Source: Accumulibacter sp.
GTDB lineage: Bacteria > Pseudomonadota > Gammaproteobacteria > Burkholderiales > Rhodocyclaceae
Direction of reading: 5' to 3'
Assembly: GCA_031290495.1 (NCBI GenBank)
Contig: JAITNL010000124.1
Span: 1 to 35,711 of the forward strand
Length of the DNA stretch: 35,711 nt
The position numbers and the translations under genes were made by a program. How positions within the stretch are numbered: the first letter of the stretch is position 1; every line of letters starts with the position of its first letter. This document shows, piece after piece, positions 25,414 through 33,955 of the stretch. The notes under the pieces are model-generated. The model saw only the letters and a program-made list of their open reading frames with translations, was not told where the DNA came from and did not search any database.

Positions 25414-26496
25414 TTATTCCGCGTCAGGCCGGAACAGGGAACGCGTGCCGAACAGCGGGGAACTGAAGGGCTTGTCGTCGCCGCTGAGATATTCCGCGTG
25501 ATAGCGTTCGATGCGCTCGATCTCGGCGCGCGAGCCGAGAATCACCGGGATCTGTCGATGCAGACTGTCCGGCGCGATGGCGGTGATGCGTTCATAACCC
25601 GTGCTCGCCAGACCGCCCGCCTGTTCGATCAGCATGGCCATCGGGTTGGCCTTGTGCGGCAGGTCGGTTCGCCCCGGCAGCTCCGGATCGCGCTCGTCGC
25701 GCGGGTAGAGGAAAACGCCGCCGCGCATCAGGATGCGGTGCACGTCGGCGACCATCGCGGCAGCCCAGCGCATGTTGAAATCCTTTCCACGGACTCCCGT
25801 CAATCCGGCCAGACACTCCTCGACGTAACGCCGTACCGGCGGCTCCCAGAAACGTTCCTTCGACGTGTTGATGGCGAAATTCTGGGTTTCGGGCGGCACG
25901 GTGAGGTGCGAATGGGTGAGCAGAAATTCGCCGATCTCGCGGTCGAGAGTGAAGCCGTGCGTGCCGTTGCCGATGGTCAGCACCAGGATCGTCGACGAAC
26001 CGTACAGCGCGTAACCGGCGGCGATCTGCGCGCTTCCAGCTTGCAGAAAATCCTCGATCGACGCTTCGCGCTCGTGCCCAGGACAGCGCAATACGGAAAA
26101 AATACTGCCGACGGTAAGGTTGATGTCGATGTTCGAGGAACCGTCGAGCGCGTCGAACAGCAACAGGTACTTGCCTCGCCGTTCTCCCGCAGGCGGCGTA
26201 TAAAGGCCGTCCGTTTCCGCCGGGGAGATCGCCGCCAGATGCCCGCCCCATTCGCAATGGTGCAGAAAAATCTGCCTGGCCATGTCTTTCAGATCGGCGG
26301 GCGCGCCGCCATGCCGGCCAATCGTCGTAACGTCGCCTTCGCGCCAGATCAGCCGGCCCAGCGAAACGCTTTGCGAGATCGCCTTGCAGGAACGCACCAC
26401 GTCGCTGATCAACATCGAAAAATCGCCGGCGATGGCCGGATCGCGGCGCTGTTCTTCGACCAGATATTTGTTTACATTGGTACGCCCGAACCGCAT
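25414..26496 (-). CDS. fbp: Class 1 fructose-1,6-bisphosphatase
   Basis: RTNVNKYLVEEQRRD...LLFDALDGSSNIDINLTVGSIFSVLR...VADVHRILMRGGVFLYPRDER...KANPMAMLIEQAGG. Confidence 0.95.
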   Translation of the reverse strand: MRFGRTNVNKYLVEEQRRDPAIAGDFSMLISDVVRSCKAISQSVSLGRLIWREGDVTTIGRHGGAPADLKDMARQIFLHHCEWGGHLAAISPAETDGLYTPPAGERRGKYLLLFDALDGSSNIDINLTVGSIFSVLRCPGHEREASIEDFLQAGSAQIAAGYALYGSSTILVLTIGNGTHGFTLDREIGEFLLTHSHLTVPPETQNFAINTSKERFWEPPVRRYVEECLAGLTGVRGKDFNMRWAAAMVADVHRILMRGGVFLYPRDERDPELPGRTDLPHKANPMAMLIEQAGGLASTGYERITAIAPDSLHRQIPVILGSRAEIERIERYHAEYLSGDDKPFSSPLFGTRSLFRPDAE

Positions 26497-26756
26497 GTCG
26501 ATACCCCAGAGGAAATCACGCAAAATCAGGTTGCGGCGATTCAATTCGCGCGCTGGAAAACATTCGCTGATTATTTTACTGATTTGGTTTGACGATTGTC
26601 TGTCAATGAAGAACATTGCCATTCGTCAACTCCGGATATTCTCGAACACGAGCCAGCGCGCCGATGCCGGCGGCAATGCTCTTCCACGCCACGGCGGAAG
26701 CGATTCTGGCGCGCGGCCTTTTTTGCGCTGCCGTGAAGCTCTGCGATAATTAGCCA

Positions 26757-27656
26757 ATGTCTTCTTCCTCACTCAAACGCTTTGCCTGGCTGTCAATCGC
26801 CGCCGCCATCGGCACCATCGCGCTGAAAGGGGCCGCCTGGTGGCTGACCGGATCGCTGGGTCTGCTCTCGGACGCGCTCGAATCCCTGATCAATCTCGCC
26901 GGCGCGATAATGGCGCTGGCGATGCTGACCGTCGCCGAACAACCGGCGGACGATCGGCACGCGTATGGGCACGGCAAGGCCGAATATTTTTCCAGCGGCT
27001 TCGAGGGGCTGTTGATTCTGATCGCGGCGATCGTCATCGGCGTCTCGGCGACGGAACGTCTGTTGCATCCCACCCCCTTGTTCGATGTCGGTCTCGGTCT
27101 GTGCGTCTCGGTCGCGGCCTCGCTGCTCAATCTGGCCGTCGCGCGCGTCCTGCTGACCGCCGGACGCGAGCATCGCTCCTTGACGCTGGAAGCGGACGCG
27201 CTGCACTTGATGACCGATGTGTGGACTTCCGTTGGCGTTATCGTCGGCGTCGGCGCGGCGGCGTTGACCGGCTGGCTGTGGCTGGATCCGTCGATTGCGC
27301 TGCTGGTGGCGGTCAATATCGTGTGGACGGGCTGGAAACTGCTTTATCGCTCGACTTCGGGGTTGATGGACGGCGCGCTGCCGCCGGAAGACCACGCCCT
27401 GGTCGTCGGCATTCTTGTGCGTTATCGCGCCGAGGGGATCGAGTATCACGCGCTGCGCACCCGCGAATCGGGAGCGCGGCGCTTTGTCGAACTGCATCTG
27501 CTGGTCCCCGGCGCGTGGCCGGTGCGGCGCGGACACGATCTCGCCGAACGCGTGGAAAGCGACATCCGCGCCGCGCTGCCGCACACCTCGGTCATCACGC
27601 ATGTGGAGCCGCTGGAAGACCCGGTTTCGCAGGAAGACATCGCTCTCGATCGTTGA
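26757..27656 (+). CDS. Cation diffusion facilitator (FieF/CzcD-type) transporter
   Basis: [28 protein letters not shown]...[20 protein letters not shown]...[19 protein letters not shown]...C-terminal FieF-like domain. Confidence 0.93.
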   Translation: MSSSSLKRFAWLSIAAAIGTIALKGAAWWLTGSLGLLSDALESLINLAGAIMALAMLTVAEQPADDRHAYGHGKAEYFSSGFEGLLILIAAIVIGVSATERLLHPTPLFDVGLGLCVSVAASLLNLAVARVLLTAGREHRSLTLEADALHLMTDVWTSVGVIVGVGAAALTGWLWLDPSIALLVAVNIVWTGWKLLYRSTSGLMDGALPPEDHALVVGILVRYRAEGIEYHALRTRESGARRFVELHLLVPGAWPVRRGHDLAERVESDIRAALPHTSVITHVEPLEDPVSQEDIALDR

Positions 27657-27767
27657 ACGTGCCCGTGAGTGCCGTCCCGGAGCGGGCAGACCGTGATGCC
27701 GCCGCCGTGAAGTTCAGTTCAGGGGAGTGGGGGTTACCGGGGAATCTACGACGGTATGTTTTGGAAG

Positions 27768-27796
27768 TTATCCACAATTTTTGAAAGTTATCCACA
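27768..27796 (+). promoter_or_regulatory. Two perfect DnaA boxes (TTATCCACA) in direct orientation, 20-bp period
   Basis: TTATCCACA at 27768-27776 and 27788-27796, within ttGgAAGTTATCCACA / ttGaAAGTTATCCACA. Confidence 0.8.
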
Positions 27797-28093
27797 ACGC
27801 TGACCGTAACGCCTTGCCGTTACTGGTTTTTGTTTCCGGTCAATCCGGATCTGAGGCGGCGCCCACGCGCACCCGTTTGTCACCTTGTCGCACGGAGTGC
27901 GAAAGCGAATTGCGTAGCGAGCCGAATGGCCGGAGCGATAGCGGAGTCTGGAGCAGCCTGGTCTGCGTAGCAGATTCGCCAAGATTTTGACTTTGCCTTT
28001 GCCTTAGACTTAGGACGGTGCTACCGGGCCAGGCCGAAACGTTTGCACAGCGGGAGTTTTGCGACGGTATGCGATGCTCTAAAAGCCTTGCCG

Positions 28094-28336
28094 TTAGGCG
28101 ATCAAGGCTTCAAGTTCGTGCGCGGTGGCCTGCTCGATGAGGTGTTCGTCTTGGTCGCTTACCTCGAACTGGACGAACCGCTTGGCCGGGAATAGGTAAT
28201 CTTCGCCGGATTCATCGATGATTCGCAGCCATTCTGCGGGGTCTTTCGCCTCGGGTTCAATGACTCGGTATGCCTTCCGCAGGATGAGGGATGCAGGATA
28301 GTCTTGGTTGTCGATGCAGAGTGCCCGTTTCTTCAT
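28094..28336 (-). CDS. Small hypothetical protein (80 aa), second gene of an overlapping pair
   Basis: MKKRALCIDNQDYPASLILRKAYRVIEPEAKDPAEWLRIIDESGEDYLFPAKRFVQFEV; 4-nt overlap with the upstream gene. Confidence 0.75.
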   Translation of the reverse strand: MKKRALCIDNQDYPASLILRKAYRVIEPEAKDPAEWLRIIDESGEDYLFPAKRFVQFEVSDQDEHLIEQATAHELEALIA

Positions 28337-28560
28337 CTCTTCACCTTCATTTCCTTTTTGCCGATGCCGTGCGCCTCGTACCAATGTACTTCAGCATGGC
28401 GTGTTTCGCCAGTCTCCAGTAGGCGCACCAACGCAAAACCTTTGCGTTTGCGCCAATTCCTGCCGCCGTAGGTGCTCAGTAGGCGCGGTAAGTCTCTTAT
28501 ACCACGGCCTTCCGCAAACGTTTCCGCGCCAGTGATCTTGCCGATAACCTCAAAGTCCAT
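28333..28560 (-). CDS. Small basic hypothetical protein (75 aa), first gene of an overlapping pair
   Basis: MDFEVIGKITGAETFAEGRGIRDLPRLLSTYGGRNWRKRKGFALVRLLETGETRHAEVHWYEAHGIGKKEMKVKR. Confidence 0.75.
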   Translation of the reverse strand: MDFEVIGKITGAETFAEGRGIRDLPRLLSTYGGRNWRKRKGFALVRLLETGETRHAEVHWYEAHGIGKKEMKVKR

Positions 28561-28566
28561 CAGCCA

Positions 28567-28710
28567 TCATAAACCGGTCGCGGTGTGTCGGGTCAGGAAA
28601 AGTTTCCCATCCTTGATTTCCCAATCGAATTTATCGCCGTTTTCCTCGCAGACCTTTTGCAGTTCGATGATGGCGGGTTTCAGGGAGAAAGGCGCGGCTT
28701 GCCGCGCAAC
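28567..28710 (-). pseudogene. Remnant of a small ORF (~46 codons) with no obvious start
   Basis: Frame reads ARQAAPFSLKPAIIELQKVCEENGDKFDWEIKDGKLFLTRHTATGL* immediately after the toxin stop. Confidence 0.4.
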
Positions 28711-28984
28711 CTAACCGAAGATTTCAGAGTGAGAGCCGATGCGTAGCAGTTCGAAAGATTTTTCTTCGACCGCGTACAACAGGATAAGATCAGGCCGAAC
28801 GTGACAATCACGAATGCTTTTCATGTTGTTTTCAACGGATGATCTTGGTATTTTCCGGTAGTGGTTCGCCTGTCGCCAGAAGTGTAAGAACAGGAAGCAG
28901 TTCCGCGAGAACTGACGCGCCTCCGCTTCGCACGATACGAGAGAAATCTTTGTTGAATTTGTTATTCAGGATAACGGACTTCAT
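28711..28984 (-). pseudogene. YafQ/RelE-type toxin, frameshifted near 28832-28850
   Basis: MKSVILNNKFNKDFSRIVRSGGASVLAELLPVLTLLATGEPLPENTK // MKSIRDCHVRPDLILLYAVEEKSFELLRIGSHSEIFG; ATG overlaps the upstream stop (ATGA). Confidence 0.8.
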
Positions 28985-29313
28985 GCCGTTGCCTCTGCCT
29001 CAAGAATTTTGAGTTTTTCGACGGCAGCATCAAATTCTAACTTCTCACCTTTTCCAGCGTTCGCGATAGCCTGTAACGTCGTTTCGTTTGGCGTTTCGTC
29101 AAATAACTCACGGTCACGCGCTGATAGTTGCGCCTTCAAGTCGTCGAATTTAAGTTTGCCAGCTTCAACAAGTTTTAGCGCCGCACTGCCGATGATAATC
29201 TTTCGGCGTGTGTCTCTGGCCCGCATGTTATGCGCCTCACGTGCCTTGATTGCCTGTATCTTGGCGTCAATTTGTTTTTTCCGCTCTTGTAACGTTTCCA
29301 GTCTTGCCGACAT
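28981..29313 (-). CDS. Small charged coiled-coil protein; mobilisation/TraD-like, in antitoxin position
   Basis: MSARLETLQERKKQIDAKIQAIKAREAHNMRARDTRRKIIIGSAALKLVEAGKLKFDDLKAQLSARDRELFD; stop overlaps the YafQ-like start. Confidence 0.65.
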   Translation of the reverse strand: MSARLETLQERKKQIDAKIQAIKAREAHNMRARDTRRKIIIGSAALKLVEAGKLKFDDLKAQLSARDRELFDETPNETTLQAIANAGKGEKLEFDAAVEKLKILEAEATA

Positions 29314-29511
29314 TTTAGCCCCCTAGATGTGCTTGCTTTCATATTGTAGCGCGCGGAATCAAAACAGATCGAGGCGCTGAAGCTCTCGAAATCGAAAGGT
29401 GCAGCTGACTACGAGGTCTCGGGGTTTGGGATACCTGATGACGCGCCGCATCCAGTGAAATTTTATTCAGTATCGTCGCCAAAAACGTAAGAATAGCTGT
29501 TTTTGTCTGTC

Positions 29512-29575
29512 ATGGTCGATAACGACATCGTTCGTAGTCGATAAAAACTTATTTGTTGATTGTTTCATCGACCAT
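29512..29575. promoter_or_regulatory. GTCGAT-rich inverted-repeat region (ATGGTCGAT...ATCGACCAT) upstream of the AAA ATPase
   Basis: atggtcgat 29512-29520 and atcgaccat 29567-29575, with further gtcgat/atcgac copies between and after. Confidence 0.5.
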
Positions 29576-29650
29576 AATCGACAAACTTGACAGGCGGGCA
29601 TACTTGCATGAAACTGGCGTTCCACTTCACGCAAGACCGGCGGTCGTGAT

Positions 29651-30886
29651 ATGCACATCAAGCGCGAAACCTATCTCAAGAAAATCCGCCCTTTCATGGG
29701 GACGGATTTGGTCAAGGTGCTCACTGGCATTCGCCGCTGCGGCAAATCCGTCATGCTCGAATTGCTGCGGGACGAGCTGCTCGAAAAAGGCGTTCCAGGT
29801 GAGCGCATGATCAGCATCAACTTTGACGACCCACAAAACTACCCCCTGCGTGACGGCGCGCGTTTCCATGCTTACATCGCTTCCCGCGTCGCGCAGCTTG
29901 GCGGGGAGCGGCGCAGTGGAGAAAAAGTGTATTTGTTTTTTGACGAAATACAGGAAGTCAGCGCGTGGGAAACCTGTGTGAATGGGCTGCGCTTTCTGCC
30001 GGATGTGGATATTTATCTCACCGGCTCCAACGCCAATCTGCTTTCCGGGGAGTTGGCGACCTATCTCACCGGGCGTTATGTCAGGTTTGAAATACATCCG
30101 TTTTCGTTTGCCGAATTTTCTGAAATGCATCGTTTATTGAAGGGCGAAAAACAGATTGCCGAAGTTTTCAATGACTATATCGTTTTCGGGGGGATGCCGT
30201 TTTTGCTGAATCTTGGTCTGCGATACGCCCCTTCCATGCAATACCTGAAAGACATTTATCAATCCATTGTTTTCAAGGACATCCTGCTGCGAAACAACAT
30301 TCGCGACGTTGATCTGTTGCGGCGGATTATCGCGTATATCATTGAAAATATTGGGAAAACATTTTCAGCCAGCGCTATTTCAAAATACATAAAGAGTGAA
30401 AACAGGACAGTTTCCACCGACACGGTGCTGAACCATGTTCGCGCCTGTGAGGATGCCTTTTTGTTCCAACGCCTTCAGCGCAACGATTTGCAGGGGAAAA
30501 AACTACTGACGGTCAATGAAAAGTATTATGTCGTTGACCACGGTTTGCGCGAGGCGGTTTGTGAAAACAATGTCAAGGAGATTGGCATTGTGTTTGAAAA
30601 CATGGTTTATATGGAATTGGTTCGCCGTGGCTATTCGTTGACCGTGGGGAAAGTCGGCGATCTGGAAATCAATTTTGTCGCCCAAAGGCAAAATGAACTG
30701 GCTTATATTCAGGTTTCGTATTATTGCGGCGCCAGGGAAACAATGGATTGTGAACTTGCTTCTCTTGGAAAAATTATTTCAAATTACCCCAAGTACATTA
30801 TCAGCCTGGATGATTTTGATTTGAGCCAAAATGGCATCAAGCACCTCAACATCCGCGACTTTCTGCTCGGCAAGGAACTCGCGTAA
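29651..30886 (+). CDS. AAA_14 / DUF4143 family ATPase
   Basis: LVKVLTGIRRCGKSVMLELLRDEL...YLFFDEIQEVSAWETCVNGLRF...DIYLTGSNANLLSGELATYLTGRYVRFEIHPFSFAEF...DUF4143 tail. Confidence 0.95.
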   Translation: MHIKRETYLKKIRPFMGTDLVKVLTGIRRCGKSVMLELLRDELLEKGVPGERMISINFDDPQNYPLRDGARFHAYIASRVAQLGGERRSGEKVYLFFDEIQEVSAWETCVNGLRFLPDVDIYLTGSNANLLSGELATYLTGRYVRFEIHPFSFAEFSEMHRLLKGEKQIAEVFNDYIVFGGMPFLLNLGLRYAPSMQYLKDIYQSIVFKDILLRNNIRDVDLLRRIIAYIIENIGKTFSASAISKYIKSENRTVSTDTVLNHVRACEDAFLFQRLQRNDLQGKKLLTVNEKYYVVDHGLREAVCENNVKEIGIVFENMVYMELVRRGYSLTVGKVGDLEINFVAQRQNELAYIQVSYYCGARETMDCELASLGKIISNYPKYIISLDDFDLSQNGIKHLNIRDFLLGKELA

Positions 30887-30922
30887 CGTCCTTTTCATGC
30901 CAACGCCCAACTTCCAGCCGCC

Positions 30923-32209
30923 ATGAAACTCTTCCACACCGCCGATTGGCATCTCGGTCAGACGCTCGTCGGTTTTGAGCGTCTGCCCGAACAGCGCGCT
31001 TTCCTCGACTGGCTGCGCAAAACCATCGCCGCACGCCAACCCGACGCGCTCGTCGTCGCGGGCGACATTTTCGACACGCCCAACCCGTCCGCCGAGGCGC
31101 AAAAGGCGCTCTACCAATTTCTCGCCGCCGCCACCGCCGCCAACCCCACGCTGCAAATCGTCCTCACCGCCGGCAACCACGACTCCGGCAACCGCCTTGA
31201 AGCGCCCGACCCCGTCCTCGAAAACTTCAACATCCGCATCGTCGGTTCGCTCCCCCGCGATGCCGTCGGCTGGTTTCTCCCCGAAAAAATTGTCGTTCCC
31301 CTGCGCGACGCCGCCGGCGAAGTACGCGTCCTCTGCCTCGCCATCCCGTTTTTGCGCGCTGGCGATCTCCCGCCCGCCGCTCCCGGCGAACCGTTTTCCC
31401 ACGTCGCGGGAACCCGCGAAATCTACGCCCGCGCCCTTGAAGCCGCGCAGCGTCTGCGCGACGAAAAATATCCCGACGCCGCCATCGTCGCCATTGGGCA
31501 CTGCCACGTATCCGGCGCGGGGGAGACCGACGAAGCCGAGCATACCGTGCTCATCGGCGGCGAAGACGCGCTGCCGACCGACATTTTTCCGCCCTCGATC
31601 GCCTACGCCGCGCTTGGCCATATCCACCGCGCGCAAGCGTTTGCCGACGGGCGCGTCCGCTATTGCGGCAGTCCGCTCCCGCTCTCGTTTTCCGAAATCC
31701 ACTGCCAACACCGGATACTCGAAGTCACGTTCCCCGTTGCCGCCGCCGAACCCGCCGCCGTCAGCGTCGAAAACATTCCCGTCCCTCTTCACGCGGAATT
31801 GCAGCGGGTGCCAGCCGCCAACAGCCCCGCGCTCCCGCTCGACGCTCTCCTCGCCGCCCTCGCCGCCATCCCCTTCGACCCCGCGCTGCCGGAGGAACGC
31901 CAGCCTTTCCTCGAAGTCCGCGTCCGCGAAGACGCGCCCGACCCGGCGCGCGGCGAACGTATCCGCGCCGCCCTCGACGGACGCCCCGTCCGCCTTGTCC
32001 GCATCCGTTCCGAACCGCCGCCGCCCGCCGCCAACGCCAGCGCCGCGTCCGCCCCCGTCTTCAACGACGCCGACGACCTCGCCGCGCTCGACCCCAGACA
32101 GCTTTTTGCCAACGCCTACCGCGCCAGATACCAGACCGATCCGTCCGCTGAACTCTTCGCCCGCTTCAGCGAAATTCTCACGCAAATCACCAATGCCCCC
32201 GCGCCATGA
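30923..32209 (+). CDS. sbcD: Exonuclease subunit SbcD
   Basis: MKLFHTADWHLGQTLVGFERLPEQ...ALVVAGDIFDTPNPSAEA...VLTAGNHDSGNRLEA...AYAALGHIHRAQ...YCGSPLPLSFSE. Confidence 0.96.
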   Translation: MKLFHTADWHLGQTLVGFERLPEQRAFLDWLRKTIAARQPDALVVAGDIFDTPNPSAEAQKALYQFLAAATAANPTLQIVLTAGNHDSGNRLEAPDPVLENFNIRIVGSLPRDAVGWFLPEKIVVPLRDAAGEVRVLCLAIPFLRAGDLPPAAPGEPFSHVAGTREIYARALEAAQRLRDEKYPDAAIVAIGHCHVSGAGETDEAEHTVLIGGEDALPTDIFPPSIAYAALGHIHRAQAFADGRVRYCGSPLPLSFSEIHCQHRILEVTFPVAAAEPAAVSVENIPVPLHAELQRVPAANSPALPLDALLAALAAIPFDPALPEERQPFLEVRVREDAPDPARGERIRAALDGRPVRLVRIRSEPPPPAANASAASAPVFNDADDLAALDPRQLFANAYRARYQTDPSAELFARFSEILTQITNAPAP

Positions 32210-33135
32210 AGATTCTCCGCGTCGCCCTCGAAAACATCGCCTCCATCGCCGGCGCTTACGTCATCGACTTCCGCGCCGAGCCGCTCAATTCCGCCAGTCT
32301 TTTCGCCATCAGCGGCCCCACCGGCGCAGGCAAAAGCACGCTCCTCGACGCCATCTGTCTCGCCCTCTACGGTGAAGTTCCGCGCCTCGACGGCGTTGAA
32401 GGCGGCCACAAGAACCAGGACGATGTCACCCAGACAGACCCGCGCACGCTGCTGCGCAAGGGCTGCGCCAGCGCCTGCGCCGAAGTGGATTTTCTCGGCG
32501 GCGACCATCTCGAATACCGCGCCCGTTGGGAAGTCCGCCGCGCCGGAAATAAAACCGACGGCACGCTCCAATCCGCCGACGCCGCGTTCATCCGCCTTTC
32601 CGACATGCAGCCGCTTGCCGTAAAGGCGCGGGAAGTGCGCGAACTTTCCGTCGAAAAAACCGGCCTCACCTACGCCCAATTCGTGCGCGCCGTCATCCTC
32701 GCCCAAAACCAGTTTGCCGCCTTCCTCAAAAGCAGGGACGACGAGCGCGCCGGAATCCTCGAAGCACTTACCGGCACCGAACGTTTCACGAAAATCTCCC
32801 AGGCCATTTTTGCGCGCGCCAAAGCCGAACAGGAAAAGGTCTTTACCCTGCAAAGCCAACTCGGCGGTCTCGCGCCGCTTGCGGCGGAAGCCCGCGCCAG
32901 CGCCGAATCCGCCGCCGCCGCTGCCGAAAACGAAGTCGCGCGTCTGGAAAAAAACACCGCCGACGCGACCGCGCACAAACGCTGGCACGACCGCCTCGGC
33001 GAACTCGACGCCGCCATCGACGCCGCCGCCAAACGCCAAACCGCCGCCGAAACCACCCTCACCGCCGCCGCGCCGCGCCGCGAGAAACTCCACCGCCACG
33101 AACACGCGCTCCCCCTCGCGCCGCAACACGCCGCC
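32206..33135 (+). CDS. sbcC: Exonuclease subunit SbcC, N-terminal part only, truncated at the contig junction
   Basis: MKILRVALENIASIAGAYVIDFRAEPLNSASLFAISGPTGAGKSTLLDAICLALYGEVPR...AQFVRAVILAQNQFAAFLKSRDDERAGILEALTGTERF; ATGA overlap with sbcD; no C-terminal Walker B in window. Confidence 0.93.
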
Positions 33136-33141
33136 CTCGAA

Positions 33142-33207
33142 AGGGGGCTCGTCCATAGGAATGAGCGCGTCGAAGCCTTTGCCGAGGCCGAATTTCTTAG
33201 CCGCCAC
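33142..33207 (-). CDS. parB: ParB N-terminal fragment (~22 codons, GTG start)
   Basis: (V/M)AAKKFGLGKGFDALIPMDEPP, canonical ParB start; overlaps the parA stop; continues directly into antisense sbcC. Confidence 0.8.
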
Positions 33208-33955
33208 GCTTCAGCACCTCGCCTGTAAGGCTCTTGTAGGCGAGCGCGCCGGAAGAAGACGGGTCGTAACGTGAAATCGGCAGGCCGTGTGAGGGTGCCT
33301 CCGCCAGCCTGACGTTACGCGGTATCACGGTGCGGAAGACTTTGTCCTTAAAGTATGCCCCCACCTGCTTCACCACCTGCTGTGCGAGTTTTGTCCGTTG
33401 GTCGTACATAGTAAAAAATATTCCGGATATTGTAAGCGCAGTATTTAGTTTACTTTGTATACGTTTGACTGTTTTCAAAAGTAACGCGAGGCCTTCCATC
33501 GCGAAGTATTCGCACTGCATGGGTATTATAACATAGTCAGCGGCACAGAGTCCGTTCACAGTGAGGACGCCGAGTGAGGGTGGACAGTCGATCAGTATGT
33601 AATCGAAGCGGTTTCGGAGCGGTTCAAGCGTAGTTTTCAAGAAAAAATCGCGGTCTTCTTCACCTATCAACTCAACAGCCGCGCCGGAGAGGTTTATACT
33701 CGCCGGAAGGACCGACAGACCGGGCACAGTAGTCGTATGCACGGCTTCCTCAGGCCTTATCACGCCTGAAATCGCCTCGTATACACCCTTTTGTATGTCT
33801 TTAATACCTAGCCCGCTCGTAAGGTTTGCCTGCGAATCGAAGTCTACAAGTAGAACTTTCTGGCCGGCGTCCGCGAGGTAGGCGCCGATGTTGATTGCGG
33901 AAGTCGTTTTCCCAACGCCGCCCTTCTGATTCACAAACACATATACCTTAGCCAC
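33197..33955 (-). CDS. parA: ParA/Soj chromosome partitioning ATPase
   Basis: MAKVYVFVNQKGGVGKTTSAINIGAYLADAGQKVLLVDFDSQANLTSGLG...DYILIDCPPSLGVLTVNGL. Confidence 0.96.
   Translation of the reverse strand: MAKVYVFVNQKGGVGKTTSAINIGAYLADAGQKVLLVDFDSQANLTSGLGIKDIQKGVYEAISGVIRPEEAVHTTTVPGLSVLPASINLSGAAVELIGEEDRDFFLKTTLEPLRNRFDYILIDCPPSLGVLTVNGLCAADYVIIPMQCEYFAMEGLALLLKTVKRIQSKLNTALTISGIFFTMYDQRTKLAQQVVKQVGAYFKDKVFRTVIPRNVRLAEAPSHGLPISRYDPSSSGALAYKSLTGEVLKRGG

Noticed and set aside
23770-26592. 940-aa plus-strand ORF spanning dedA, prk and fbp
   Set aside because: Shifted-frame/antisense open frame in GC-rich DNA; three well-recognised genes explain the region.
30779-32185. 468-aa minus-strand ORF opposite sbcD
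   Set aside because: Gly/Glu/Val-rich antisense artefact; sbcD motifs are unambiguous.
32116-33207. 363-aa minus-strand ORF
   Set aside because: Only the first ~22 codons are real (ParB N-terminus); the rest is antisense sbcC created by the junction.
33142-33955. parAB as evidence that the whole window is origin-proximal, linked to the DnaA boxes at 27.8 kb
   Set aside because: parAB lies across the probable chimeric junction, so it cannot be used to interpret the left segment.
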